A stretch of 64,000 nucleotides of DNA from Gammaproteobacteria bacterium (GCA_030428105.1 JAUIBE010000008.1:62001-126000), one strand, 5' to 3'. Shown: positions 45,868 to 55,130, counted from the stretch's first letter. Notes: generated by a model not told the origin, from the letters alone. Program-made: numbers and translations.

Positions 45868-47237
45868 GTGGCGGCGTGCTCTACGGGGTGGTGTACAACG
45901 CCCACTATTTCGTCTTGATCTATTACAGCCAGGTGTTGGGGCTGCAGCCCGCGCTGGCCGGCCTGGCCATTGGAATCGGCCTGGTCTTTGACGCCATTAC
46001 CGACCCGCTGGTCGGCTACCTTTCCGACAGCACCCGCTCGCCGCTGGGCCGCAGGCATCCCTGGCTTTACGCCGCCATCGTTCCGCTTTGTGCGTCCTTT
46101 TACTTCCTGTGGCACCCGCCATCGTTCGTCCAGGGGCATGGCGCGCTGTTCGCCTGGCTGGTGGCATGCAACATCATCCTGCGAACTGCACTGACGATGT
46201 TCCTGGTCTCGGCGTACGCAATCGTCGCTGAATTGACCCAGGACTACGACGAACGAACCCGGCTATTGACGCTCTTCTTCAGCTTCTATTCGGTGTTCGC
46301 CAATGGCATGTCTGTGCTGATCTACGCGGTCTGGCTGGTGCCAACGGCAACCCAGCCGGACGGCGTGCTCAATGCTTCGGGATACCAGCAGGCTGGCCTG
46401 TTCGGGACCTTGTTGATCTTTGCCTCGGTGGCCATCTTCACGCTCAGTCTTCAGCGCTACGTTCCCCACCTGAAGCAATTTCGTGCGGCCGGGCAGGTCA
46501 GTGTGGCTGGCTTCGTGCGCCAGGTAGGCGATGTGCTGCGCAGCCGATCTGCCCGGGCAGTCATGGTTGGCGGCGTGTTGTACTACGCCGGTACCGGCAC
46601 CTACGTTGCGCTGTGGGTTTACATCTACTCCTACTTCTGGGCGTTCACCAGCAGCCAGATGACGCTGATCGTCATCGCCATGGCGGTGGCCGCTTTGTTC
46701 CTGCCTTCGGTTATGAAGCGCTGGTGCCGGGGGCGCGACAAGAAAAGGGTTGCCATCGGCAGCCTGCTGGCCGCGATCCTGGTCAACATGCTGCCCATCC
46801 TGATGCGCTTGCTGGATGCTTTCCCAGCCAATGGAACTACCGCCCTGTTGTGGGTCATGGTGGTTGCCGGGTTTGTCGAAACCGCACTGTTCCTTGTTTT
46901 CGACACCACCTGGCAATCAATGACCGCGGACCTGGCCGAGCGCACCGAACTCTACACCGGGCGGCGCAACGAGGGCGTTATTTCATCGGCCATCACCTTT
47001 GCCACCAAGTGTGCAGATGCCATCGGCGCCTTGATCGGCGGGGCTTTGCTGGCTGTGATTGCTTTTCCAACCAGCGCAACGGTTGGTGAAGTTTCGGGCG
47101 ACGTACTGTTCAAACTTGGGCTGGTCTACGGGCCGGTGGTGTTCGTGATCTGGGTGTTCGCCATCGTGGCCCTTAACCGCTACGGCATCAGCCGCGCACG
47201 CCACGAACAGACACTGGCGCAGCTCGGTCGCGCCTAG
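45831..47237 (+). CDS. GPH-family (MelB-like) sugar:cation symporter
   Basis: A 468-residue, twelve-helix transporter starting at GTG 45831 (MVITRGTRWAFGSGG), with GAGGTAAGG upstream. The GPH hallmarks are DAITDPLVGYLSDSTRSPL followed by GRRHPW, and the central loop FVRQVGDVLRSRSARAVMVG. The aspartates in the DAITD motif correspond to cation-site residues of MelB. This class usually imports or exports glycosides or uronides with Na+ or H+. It is next to a glycosyltransferase and a sugar-type O-methyltransferase, so a carbohydrate substrate is plausible. A deletion remnant of a second copy lies at 52759-52859. Confidence 0.9.
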   Translation: MVITRGTRWAFGSGGVLYGVVYNAHYFVLIYYSQVLGLQPALAGLAIGIGLVFDAITDPLVGYLSDSTRSPLGRRHPWLYAAIVPLCASFYFLWHPPSFVQGHGALFAWLVACNIILRTALTMFLVSAYAIVAELTQDYDERTRLLTLFFSFYSVFANGMSVLIYAVWLVPTATQPDGVLNASGYQQAGLFGTLLIFASVAIFTLSLQRYVPHLKQFRAAGQVSVAGFVRQVGDVLRSRSARAVMVGGVLYYAGTGTYVALWVYIYSYFWAFTSSQMTLIVIAMAVAALFLPSVMKRWCRGRDKKRVAIGSLLAAILVNMLPILMRLLDAFPANGTTALLWVMVVAGFVETALFLVFDTTWQSMTADLAERTELYTGRRNEGVISSAITFATKCADAIGALIGGALLAVIAFPTSATVGEVSGDVLFKLGLVYGPVVFVIWVFAIVALNRYGISRARHEQTLAQLGRA

Positions 47238-47340
47238 CGTCTGGCTCGCAAAGCGCCGCGTCGGGATGCACCGACCCGCGAGTTTCATTTTCTTCTGCTA
47301 AACTGGTTTAGACCTGCCGGCGAAAGGGATTTCCTTCGAC

Positions 47341-48570
47341 ATGAAACTATCTGTTCGCAAAAAAATTGCCAACGGCCTGGTGTTATTCCTGCTTGTGCCG
47401 AAAGCGGCAACCAGCGCCAATGAACTCATTGATACCTACGCGGAAGGCATCTCGGAGTTTACTGCCGATGACGAGGTAGCGTTTCAGAGCCATTCGCTGG
47501 GAAGTGATTCGCTGGTGATCAATTCCGGCGGTGTCGGCGTCGCAACTGGCGATGGCAAGAGCGGTGACGGCAGTGATCCAACAGGGGGTGATCCAACAGG
47601 TGGTGATCCAACGGGTGGTGATCCAACAGGTGGTGATCCAACGGGTGGTGATCCAACGGGTGGTGATCCAACGGGTGGTGATCCAACGGGTGGCGATCCA
47701 ACGGGTGGCGACCCAACGGGTGGTGATCCAACAGGTGGTGATCCAACGGGTGGTGATCCAACGGGTGGTGATCCAACGGGTGGTGACCCAACCGGCTATG
47801 ACCCATCCGGCATAGACTTTGATCCTCCCGGGGACGACCCCTCGGCCTGCTCGCCAGCAAGCACGGCGCCGCTGCTGGATGTTCATGCGCCTATCCAGTT
47901 GGTGACGGCCGAGAATCACAGCGTGGACATCTTCGAAATGTCGATGGACCCTGAGCCAACCGCGCCACGCACCTTCAAGCTGGAAAGCACGGACCCTTCA
48001 GAGGCGATTCCCGTTCCCGGCAGCGTGACCTTTGGCTCGCTGTCCTGCGTTCCGCAGACCATCCAGGTGGTGGGGCAAAACGATTACCTGATCGATGGCG
48101 ATGTCAACTACGCCATCGAGGTGCTTGACGAACAGGACTTCGTGGTCGCGACGGTGCCCGGTGTGAATTTTGATAACGACGACTACACCGGCGTCGTGGT
48201 GGACGTGGTGGGCTCCAATGCCATTCCGCAGGGCGGCAGCGGTGTATTCCAGGTCAGGGTGGCGAATATCTCCGGCGAGCGCATTCGCCGCAACATCCTT
48301 TACGTGGAAACCACCGAAGACCTGCAGATCACCAATTACGCGGCCAGCCTGCTTTCCGGGGAGCCCTACAGCGGCAATATCGTGCTGCGCAATGGCGAGC
48401 TCAGGGCCAGGAACGTGCGCCTGGAAAGCGATGACATGCTGATCCTTACTGTCGATATCACCCTCGACCAGGCCAGCACCACCGAACAGGTGGTGAGTGC
48501 GCGCTTTGTTAACCGGCCGTCGTCCGAAGAGGTCGACGACGCCGAGGCCGTTCGAACAGCCGTTCCCTGA
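47341..48570 (+). CDS. secreted protein with 15 DPTGG repeats
   Basis: A 409-residue secreted protein: signal peptide (VLFLLVPKAATSA), about 45 residues of mature N-terminus, then (about residues 79-157) fifteen pentapeptides of the form G-D-P-T-G and one DPSG. After a Cys-containing turn (DDPSACSPAST) the C-terminal 240 residues contain two beta-sandwich-like domains (VHAPIQLVTAENHSVDIFEM; GVVVDVVGSNAIPQGGSGVF). One Thr per repeat offers regular O-glycosylation sites, and a giant glycosyltransferase gene follows 46 nt downstream. No sorting tail or barrel is visible. The family is not recognised; cell-surface function is inference. Confidence 0.8.
   Translation: MKLSVRKKIANGLVLFLLVPKAATSANELIDTYAEGISEFTADDEVAFQSHSLGSDSLVINSGGVGVATGDGKSGDGSDPTGGDPTGGDPTGGDPTGGDPTGGDPTGGDPTGGDPTGGDPTGGDPTGGDPTGGDPTGGDPTGGDPTGGDPTGYDPSGIDFDPPGDDPSACSPASTAPLLDVHAPIQLVTAENHSVDIFEMSMDPEPTAPRTFKLESTDPSEAIPVPGSVTFGSLSCVPQTIQVVGQNDYLIDGDVNYAIEVLDEQDFVVATVPGVNFDNDDYTGVVVDVVGSNAIPQGGSGVFQVRVANISGERIRRNILYVETTEDLQITNYAASLLSGEPYSGNIVLRNGELRARNVRLESDDMLILTVDITLDQASTTEQVVSARFVNRPSSEEVDDAEAVRTAVP
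47575..47810 (+). repeat. 15-bp tandem minisatellite encoding DPTGG
   Basis: About sixteen 15-bp units with consensus GATCCAACGGGTGGT. Units differ mainly at third codon positions (AACAGG/AACGGG, GGTGAT/GGCGAT/GGCGAC). Multiples of 3 keep the frame when copies are gained or lost. Confidence 0.95.
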
Positions 48571-48616
48571 AGTCGGCCCGCGCCACAGCGGGGCGGCCGG
48601 TCGGGTCAGCATCGGG

Positions 48617-51600
48617 ATGAAGGACCTGGAGCGAAGGGTCTGCGAAGTTGTGCAGGCGACTCCAGCGCTGCGCCCAGCCAAACAGCGGCCGCCGCGGGGC
48701 GAGCCGCTCGACATCATCATCCCGGTTTTCAACAACGCCACTTTGCTGGAACAATGCCTGGAAGCGCTGCTTCCCACCTTGTCCGATGGTGATGTGGTCT
48801 GGCTGGTCGATGACGCCAGCCCTGAGCCCGGCGTAGCAGCGGCCTTTGCCCGCTTCCAGGCTGCGTGGCCGGAAACCCGCTGCCTTGAGAATGCCCGCAA
48901 CCTGGGCTTTGTGCGCAACTCCAACCTGGCCATTGAGCAGAGCGCCTTTGAAGGGCGGCGCGACGTTGTCCTGCTGAACAGTGACACGCAGGTCGCCAGC
49001 GGTTGGCTGGAGTACCTGCAAGATTGTCTTGGACGAAACCCGCAGGCTGGAATTGTCTGCCCCTTGTCCGACCGGGCCAGCATCCTTTCGGTGACGCCAT
49101 CGCACGATCCCGGCAGCCGCGAGGCGCTCACGCGCTTGCTGGCTGAAGCCACCATCGGCGACGTATCACTGCCAACCGCGGTAGGGTTTTGCATGCTCAT
49201 GCGGCGTCAAATGCTTGAGTGCATTGGCCCGTTCAGCCTGGCGTTCTCTCCCGGTTATGGCGAAGAGAATGACCTGTCCATGCGCGCGCTGAGCGCTGGC
49301 TGGGAGATCCTCGCAGCCGATCGCGCCTGTGTATTCCACCATTCAGGCGGCAGTTTTGGTGATGCGCAGCGATCACGGCTGCAGCGTGAGCACGGCGCCC
49401 GGCTGGAGCGCCTGTGGCCCGAGTACAAGCCCCTGGTGCAATCGTGGTGGCGCGACAATCCATTGCGGGTGCGCAGCGAGCAACTCGCGCACCAGGGTGA
49501 TCCGCGTCCCGGCGTATTGCATGTCCTGCACCGCCAGTATCACGTGGGCGGAACCGAACGGGTCGCGCGCACCCTGGTTAACGCCCTGGCGGCGGATTAT
49601 CGACAGACACTGATTTACCCCGGAGAGACCAACGGCGCGTGGTGCGACATGGAGGTGCGCGGCGAGGGCGCTTGTCGCGAGTTGATGTTGAACAAGCGCT
49701 GGATTCGTCCTGGTGTGGTCATTGGCGGCCATGGCGCCGACCTGGCCTGTCCGCAAAGCGAACGTGCATTGGCGCGGATCATCGAGGGTATGCGGCCGGC
49801 CGTGGTGCACTTCCACCATTTGCTGCACTGGGATTCGCTGCTGGCGCCCGCGCTGGCGCAGGCAATGGGCTGCCGGGTGGTTATCAGCATCCACGATTTC
49901 TGGTTCAACTGCCCCATTCACAACCAGTTGGAGCACTCCACCGGCCAACCCTGCCAACGTCCACGGGCCGTTGCGGACGACCGCTGTGGCCGTTGCCTTG
50001 CCGGCTACGGCCTTGATAGCCCGCGTGCGTCGGCCTACATCGAGGCGCGTGCGGCGCTGGTGAAATCGGTTCTTCAGCGTGCTGACGCGGTGATTGTGCC
50101 TTCGCACTTTATTCGCAGGAAAATCGAGGCCGGGTTTGGCCTGGAAGGCGCAAGTCATATCCACGTGCTGGCCCACGGCGTGGCGGTGCCTAAGCAGTCC
50201 ACCCTGCCTGTCTACGATGATTCAAAGCGCACGCTGGTGCTGGGCTACTTTGGTGGAGACCAGGTGTTGAAGGGTGGCGGCCTGGTGCTGCAACTCGCCC
50301 GGGCGCTGGCCCAGCGTGACGTGGTGATACGGGTGCATGGTCGCATCAAGGGTTTCGATCCGAAGTCGGTGCCGCCCAACGTGGAACTGCGCGGTTTCTA
50401 CAACCCCGATGACGTGGGGCAGGTGTTGCGTGATATCGACCTGGCGCTGCTGCCCTCGTACTACGAGGAATCTTTCAGCATGATTGCCTCGGAGTGTTGG
50501 GCCCACGGTGTCCCGGTGCTGTCCGGAACCCGCGGGGCCATGGCGGAGCGCGTGATCGAAGGCGTGAACGGCTGGACGGTTGGCGACATGTCGGTGACCG
50601 GGTGGCTCATGAAAATTCACGAAATTCTTGATGGTCGCTTGCTGGCGGATTGCCGCCAGGCCCTGGCGAGTTTCGAGGTGACCTCCATTGAACAATCGAC
50701 CGCGGCGCTGGACGCGGTATATCGCTCTGTACCGGATGATGCGAAGCCGGCGCGACCTTCGTCCGAACCGAGCCACGGCAACCCGAGACCGGCCCATTTC
50801 GACAAGCGCCTGCAAACCCTGCGTGAGGAGGGCAAACGGGCGGCTGGGCGCGATCCACGGCGCGTGCTGGGGGTTATCCGCGATCACTGGGGTACGCCGG
50901 CGTACCGTGTGCGGCTACCGTTGCAAAGCCTTCAGGCCTCCGGCCAGTGCGATGCCGTGGCGTTTCAGGTGGTTCGCGAGTCGGGATTCGAAATTGACCA
51001 GGCCCTTGAGCGCCTTGGCGCGGGGCGAGTGGTGGTGCAACCCTTCCTCTCCGACCCTGGCCTGCAACTCATGGAATGGCTGCACCGCGAGGCGGGGGTG
51101 CAAACCACGCTGGTTATAGATGACCTGTGGACCGACATGCGTCCTGGCAATCCGGCGCTGGCATCTGCGCCCCCGGACATTGCCGGGCGCCTGGCCTATG
51201 CAGTCTCGCTGAGTCACGCCGTGGTGCTGACCACACCGGCCCTGCAGCGGTGCCTGGCACTGGAGCACGACAACATCCACGTGATTGACAATGCGCTGGC
51301 TGCAGAATGCTGGAACGTCGCGGGATATAAAGACGCGGCAACGCTTCGCGCTGCAGGCAGGCGTTTGCGTATAGGTTGGGTTGGCGCACCCCAGCATGGC
51401 GAGGACCTGGAGTTCCTGAAGCCGGTGATCGAAGCCACCGTGGACCTTGCCGACTGGGTGTTCCTTGGCATGTGTCCGCAAAACCTTCGGTCACTCGCAT
51501 TCGAGGTGCATGACATGGTGCCGTTCGAGGACTATCCGGGAGCGCTTGCCAAGCTTGGGCTGGACCTCGGAATCGCGCCTTTGGCTGACCACGCCTTCAA

Positions 51601-51898
51601 CCGCTGCAAGAGTCATCTCAAGGTGCTGGAATACGGCATACTGGGGATCCCGGTGGTGGCCACAGAACTGGAACCGTACCTGCACTGCCCGGTGCCGTTG
51701 GCGAAACCCGGTGACGTTGCGGACTGGGTGAGCAAAATCCGCGCCCTGCTGGAGCATGACCAGCAGCGCCTGGCACTGGCAGACTCACTGCGGCAGTGGG
51801 TGAGGGCGGAGCATCTGCTGCCAAATCGTCAACGGCAATGGGCCAGCGCCCTTGGACTCAACACCGGGCCACAGGGGAAGGAACACCACGAATGCTAA
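48617..51898 (+). CDS. three-domain glycosyltransferase (GT2 + two GT4-like)
   Basis: A protein of about 1093 residues from ATG 48617; GTG/ATG codons further up are possible. Domain 1 (about 30-290) is a GT2 fold: DIIIPVFNNATLLEQCLEAL, LVDDASPEPG, VLLNSDTQVASGWLEYL. Domain 2 (about 295-700) is GT4-like: VLHVLHRQYHVGGTERVART, WFNCPIHNQ, a CxxC knuckle at RCGRCLAG, LLPSYYEESFSMIASECWAH. Domain 3 (about 750-1093) is a second GT4-like region: LVIDDLWTDM, LGIAPLADHAFNRCKSHLKV, IPVVATELEPYL. No membrane helices are evident, so it acts in the cytoplasm. Chained domains of this kind often assemble an oligosaccharide on a surface protein or polymer. It overlaps the methyltransferase gene by 7 nt. Confidence 0.88.
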   Translation: MKDLERRVCEVVQATPALRPAKQRPPRGEPLDIIIPVFNNATLLEQCLEALLPTLSDGDVVWLVDDASPEPGVAAAFARFQAAWPETRCLENARNLGFVRNSNLAIEQSAFEGRRDVVLLNSDTQVASGWLEYLQDCLGRNPQAGIVCPLSDRASILSVTPSHDPGSREALTRLLAEATIGDVSLPTAVGFCMLMRRQMLECIGPFSLAFSPGYGEENDLSMRALSAGWEILAADRACVFHHSGGSFGDAQRSRLQREHGARLERLWPEYKPLVQSWWRDNPLRVRSEQLAHQGDPRPGVLHVLHRQYHVGGTERVARTLVNALAADYRQTLIYPGETNGAWCDMEVRGEGACRELMLNKRWIRPGVVIGGHGADLACPQSERALARIIEGMRPAVVHFHHLLHWDSLLAPALAQAMGCRVVISIHDFWFNCPIHNQLEHSTGQPCQRPRAVADDRCGRCLAGYGLDSPRASAYIEARAALVKSVLQRADAVIVPSHFIRRKIEAGFGLEGASHIHVLAHGVAVPKQSTLPVYDDSKRTLVLGYFGGDQVLKGGGLVLQLARALAQRDVVIRVHGRIKGFDPKSVPPNVELRGFYNPDDVGQVLRDIDLALLPSYYEESFSMIASECWAHGVPVLSGTRGAMAERVIEGVNGWTVGDMSVTGWLMKIHEILDGRLLADCRQALASFEVTSIEQSTAALDAVYRSVPDDAKPARPSSEPSHGNPRPAHFDKRLQTLREEGKRAAGRDPRRVLGVIRDHWGTPAYRVRLPLQSLQASGQCDAVAFQVVRESGFEIDQALERLGAGRVVVQPFLSDPGLQLMEWLHREAGVQTTLVIDDLWTDMRPGNPALASAPPDIAGRLAYAVSLSHAVVLTTPALQRCLALEHDNIHVIDNALAAECWNVAGYKDAATLRAAGRRLRIGWVGAPQHGEDLEFLKPVIEATVDLADWVFLGMCPQNLRSLAFEVHDMVPFEDYPGALAKLGLDLGIAPLADHAFNRCKSHLKVLEYGILGIPVVATELEPYLHCPVPLAKPGDVADWVSKIRALLEHDQQRLALADSLRQWVRAEHLLPNRQRQWASALGLNTGPQGKEHHEC

Positions 51899-52758
51899 GA
51901 GATCGCTACCTGGACCTGGTCAAATCCACGCTCTCCAACGAACTCTACATTGAACTGGAAGCACAACTCCTGTTGAGCGTGATGTGCGCTGCGCAGGGTT
52001 CAGTGTTGCCCCTGGATGATTTCCGGGCGGTGCGCGCAGACCAGGATTTGCTGCAACAACTGGTGGAAGCCAAGCGTAACGGTGACTCCATCCTGCTGGA
52101 AACGCCAATCGAGGGCCGCGGCCCCGCCGTCGATGGAAACCTGCGCAACTACACCGAGTTCAGCTACACCATGGTGGGACGCAAGCGGCTAGACAACCTG
52201 CAGCAATGCGTCGAAGACGTGCTAAGCAACAACGTGCCCGGCGATCTGCTGGAGGCCGGCGTATGGCGCGGGGGATGCTGCATCCTGATGCGCGCGGTGC
52301 TTGCGGCGCATGGCTGTAACGATCGCACCGTTTGGGTGGCCGATTCGTTTGCCGGGCTGCCGTTGTCGGGGCACAGCGAAGACGCGGCCTACGCCATGGA
52401 TGCGTCTCGCTTGCCGGTGTTGGCAGTTACCCAGGACGAGGTAAAGGCCAATTTCGAGCGGTTTGACTTGCTGGATGGTCAGGTCCGGTTCTTGCCCGGA
52501 TGGTTCGAAGAAAGCCTGCCTGCCTGTGATACCGGCCCGCTTGCAGTGCTGCGGGTGGATTGCGACCTCTATGCTTCAACCACGGCGGTGCTGGAAAACC
52601 TCTACCAGCGCGTATCCACCGGGGGCTGGGTCATTGTCGACGACTACGGAATCCTGCCGCCCTGCAAACAGGCGGTAGATGCGTTCAGGCAGCACAACGG
52701 GATCGGCGCCCCGCTTGAGACCATCGACGATCACGGGGTTTGCTGGCAGGTGAGGTAA
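51892..52758 (+). CDS. TylF/MycF-type sugar O-methyltransferase
   Basis: A 288-residue SAM-dependent methyltransferase from ATG 51892 (MLRDRYLDLVKSTLSNELY). TylF-family motifs: DLLEAGVWRGGCCILMRAVL, WVADSFAGLP, LAVLRVDCDLYASTTAVLEN and VIVDDYGILPPCKQAVDAF, with metal-binding aspartates in the last two. TylF and MycF methylate deoxysugar hydroxyls in macrolides; family members also modify surface glycans. The overlap with the glycosyltransferase gene suggests methylation of the sugar it transfers (inference). The last 16 codons are duplicated at 45771-45819. Confidence 0.88.
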   Translation: MLRDRYLDLVKSTLSNELYIELEAQLLLSVMCAAQGSVLPLDDFRAVRADQDLLQQLVEAKRNGDSILLETPIEGRGPAVDGNLRNYTEFSYTMVGRKRLDNLQQCVEDVLSNNVPGDLLEAGVWRGGCCILMRAVLAAHGCNDRTVWVADSFAGLPLSGHSEDAAYAMDASRLPVLAVTQDEVKANFERFDLLDGQVRFLPGWFEESLPACDTGPLAVLRVDCDLYASTTAVLENLYQRVSTGGWVIVDDYGILPPCKQAVDAFRQHNGIGAPLETIDDHGVCWQVR

Positions 52759-52807
52759 GGCCAAGACAAAAGGGTCATCACGCGCGGTACGCGCTGGGCC
52801 TTCGGCA
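52710..52807 (+). repeat. direct repeat copy B
   Basis: This 98-nt segment matches 45771-45867 (copy A). It includes the true end of the methyltransferase and the 5' end of a deleted symporter gene. Copies A and B are in the same orientation and about 6.9 kb apart. Confidence 0.8.
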
Positions 52808-52859
52808 TCAGTTGCGCGCCACGAGCAGACAGTGGCGCAACTCGGTCGCGCCAGGCGTC
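52759..52859 (+). pseudogene. internal-deletion remnant of a second GPH symporter gene
   Basis: Bases up to 52807 match the first codons of the symporter at 45831 (VITRGTRWAFG). From CGGCA onward the sequence switches to the last codons of that gene (47182-47241: GGCATCAG, then CCACGAACAGAC and CTCGGTCGCGCC). About 1.3 kb is missing, joined at a shared CGGCA, and the frame is broken. It is probably not expressed. Confidence 0.8.
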
Positions 52860-52863
52860 ACGA

Positions 52864-54504
52864 TCATTCCCTTTGCAGGTATTCAACGGCGACCTGGATG
52901 GCGTCGGCGCGGGTCTCGCAAAGCCTGGTTTCGCGCACTTCGTCGAGCACCCCCAGGCGCCCCATCAGTCGGGCCACCGCAAATGTCATCCCCACGATAA
53001 TCACGTGCTTGTTGTCTTCCGCCGCGCGCTGCATTACTTCTTCAAGCGCAAGCGCCGCACTGCTGTCCACGTGAGGCACATCCAGCAGGTCAATAATCAG
53101 CACGCGGTATTCGCCGACGTTGGCGAATCGCCGGGTGAGTTCATTGGCGGCGCCAAAGCTGATCGGGCCCGAGAGATGAAGGAACATCAGGTCATCACGG
53201 TACTGGCGATAGCGCTCGGCGGTGTGGGCGTCGAACAGCTGATGGTGGTCGGGGTCGTTTATGGTCTGGATGGCGCTGACCTGCAGCTCCGCCATCTCCT
53301 TTACAAATACCAGGCTGGCAAGGACCACGCCCACGCCGACGGCGGTCATGACGTCAACGAACACGGTGAGGGCAAGAACCACGAGCATCAGCACCAGGTC
53401 AGTCCTGGGCGCACGGTGCATGCGCCTTATGAACCGCCAGTCAATGACGTCAATGCCAACCTTGATCAGTACGCCGGCAAGCGCTGCGTAAGGTATATGC
53501 GCAACCAGCGGCCCAAGCCCAAGCGCGATTGCCAGCAGACCAGCCGAGTGGATCACCCCGGAGAGCGCGGTGCGCCCCCCTGCATGAACGTTGGAAAGTG
53601 TCCTGATGGTGGCGCCTGCGCCCGGAATTCCGCCAGCAAAGCCGGCAGCGAGGTTTCCCACCCCCTGGCCGACCAGCTCCTTGTCGGAATTGTGGAAGGT
53701 GCGCGTGATGTTGTCGGCGACCAGGGCGGTGAGCAGGCTATCGATTGAGCCCAGGGCCGCCAGGATGGCTGCATAGATCAGCATTTCATTCAGCACCGCA
53801 AAGCTGATCACCGGCATTTGCCACTGCGGCAGACCCGAGGGCGCGGCGCCGATAATCGGCGCGCCATCCAGCCAGATCACCGCAACCGTGCATAAAACGA
53901 GGGCTAGCAACGGTGCCGGAATGATGCGGGTGAGCGGCTTGGGCAGAAAAAACACGCTAACCAGGGCTAGCACGCCGACAAACACGGCATGCCAGTTAGG
54001 CGAGGTCAGGTCTGAAGGGAGCACGCTTAGTGCATTAACCACTGACGGCTGGCTGGGGTACCCCAGAAGCGGCTCCAGCTGCATGATGATCAGGATGCAG
54101 CCCACGCCAGTCAGGAACCCGGAGATGACCGGGTAGGGCATCAGGTTTACGAAGCGGCCCAGGCGCAGGTATCCGAACAGAATCTGAAATGCGCCGGTAA
54201 GCATGACGACGGTGAACGCAATGGCGGGTTCGCCGGCAAACTGCGTAAAGACCGACGCCGAAACAATGGTCATTGGCCCGGTGGGCCCGGAAATCTGCGA
54301 TGGCGTTCCGCCAAACAACGCTGCAAACAAGCCCACGCAGATCGCGCCGTACAACCCGGCCTGCGCGCCTGCACCTGAAGCCACGCCGAAAGCCAGTGCC
54401 AGTGGCAGCGCCACGATGGCGGCCGTGACGCCTCCAAACAGGTCACCCCGCAGATGCTTGAAGGTAAGCCTGTTGGGAAGAAGGTTTCTTGCCAGCGTTT
54501 TCAT
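52864..54504 (-). CDS. SulP-family anion transporter with STAS domain
   Basis: A 546-residue membrane protein. The N-terminal LRGDLFGGVTAAIVALPLAL and GGTPSQISGPTGPMTIVSAS are signatures of SulP (SLC26-like) anion transporters, with about 12-14 helices to residue 410. The C-terminal STAS domain (about 430-540) contains DLMFLHLSGPISFGAANEL and the VLIIDLLDVPHVDSSAALAL strand. Bacterial SulP proteins carry bicarbonate, sulphate or dicarboxylates; the substrate cannot be read here. No carbonic anhydrase gene is adjacent. Its 3' end directly abuts the symporter remnant. Confidence 0.93.
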   Translation of the reverse strand: MKTLARNLLPNRLTFKHLRGDLFGGVTAAIVALPLALAFGVASGAGAQAGLYGAICVGLFAALFGGTPSQISGPTGPMTIVSASVFTQFAGEPAIAFTVVMLTGAFQILFGYLRLGRFVNLMPYPVISGFLTGVGCILIIMQLEPLLGYPSQPSVVNALSVLPSDLTSPNWHAVFVGVLALVSVFFLPKPLTRIIPAPLLALVLCTVAVIWLDGAPIIGAAPSGLPQWQMPVISFAVLNEMLIYAAILAALGSIDSLLTALVADNITRTFHNSDKELVGQGVGNLAAGFAGGIPGAGATIRTLSNVHAGGRTALSGVIHSAGLLAIALGLGPLVAHIPYAALAGVLIKVGIDVIDWRFIRRMHRAPRTDLVLMLVVLALTVFVDVMTAVGVGVVLASLVFVKEMAELQVSAIQTINDPDHHQLFDAHTAERYRQYRDDLMFLHLSGPISFGAANELTRRFANVGEYRVLIIDLLDVPHVDSSAALALEEVMQRAAEDNKHVIIVGMTFAVARLMGRLGVLDEVRETRLCETRADAIQVAVEYLQRE

Positions 54505-54548
54505 CGAAGAAAAGTCAGGCCATGCAACGGTAAAGCAGCCTGTGCAGC

Positions 54549-55115
54549 CTAGCGCTGTCCCCGCACCATCTTGCCAAAGTCCTTGTAGAAGTTGGGGTTG
54601 TCCCGCTTGTTTTCGAAGCGCTTGCGGCGCTCTTCGGGCGTTTCGTTACTTGGCGAGATACCTGTGCCGTCCACCATGCGGTTCATGAAATTGAACAGGG
54701 CACACACCGCGATGGCGTGGAACAGCGCCCGCTCCAGCCAGCCCGCTTCATAGACCGCCTCGGCATCAGCGGGAGTGATTCGGCTTGGCGTCAGGGTGAG
54801 CTTTTTGACGTAAGCCAGCAGTGGCACAAGCTCTGGTTTTACTTCCGAGGTGGCGGGGTCCTCCATCAGCTCTTGAAAAAGCTCGGGGTCAATCCCCTGG
54901 GTTTCGGCAATGGCCTGGTGTGCGCCAAAGCAGTAATTGCAGGCATTCAGGCCAGAAACGTAGGCGGCTATCAGTTCGCGTTCCGCCACGGTCAATGGTG
55001 ATTCGCCGCGCAGGATGATGTCGTGGTACTCCATCAGGGGTTCCAGGCCATCGTCAAACTTGCGAAATACCTCTGCCATGTCCGGGGCCTCGGACAAAGA
55101 CTTGAAAATACCCAT
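54549..55115 (-). CDS. AhpD-like carboxymuconolactone decarboxylase family protein
   Basis: A 188-residue protein from ATG 55115 (MGIFKSLSEAPDMAEVF), with AGGAGAGG upstream. The AhpD-type motif YVSGLNACNYCFGAHQAIAE carries the C-x2-C-x3-H redox pair and identifies the peroxidase-related group. A helical N-terminus and the C-terminal ALFNFMNRMVDGTGISPSNE are also family-like. It probably acts as a thiol alkylhydroperoxidase or similar redox protein in the cytoplasm. It is 44 nt from sulP. An 8-bp tandem repeat precedes its ribosome-binding site. Confidence 0.88.
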   Translation of the reverse strand: MGIFKSLSEAPDMAEVFRKFDDGLEPLMEYHDIILRGESPLTVAERELIAAYVSGLNACNYCFGAHQAIAETQGIDPELFQELMEDPATSEVKPELVPLLAYVKKLTLTPSRITPADAEAVYEAGWLERALFHAIAVCALFNFMNRMVDGTGISPSNETPEERRKRFENKRDNPNFYKDFGKMVRGQR

Positions 55116-55130
55116 CCTGCAATCCTCTCC

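Noticed and set aside
47575-47810. possible CRISPR array
   Set aside because: The repeats are contiguous 15-mers without spacers and lie inside a coding frame.
47383-47919. repetitive frames on both strands over the DPTGG minisatellite (WITTR and HHPLD repeats)
   Set aside because: They are translations of the 15-bp repeat in other frames. Only the DPTGG frame has a signal peptide and downstream domains.
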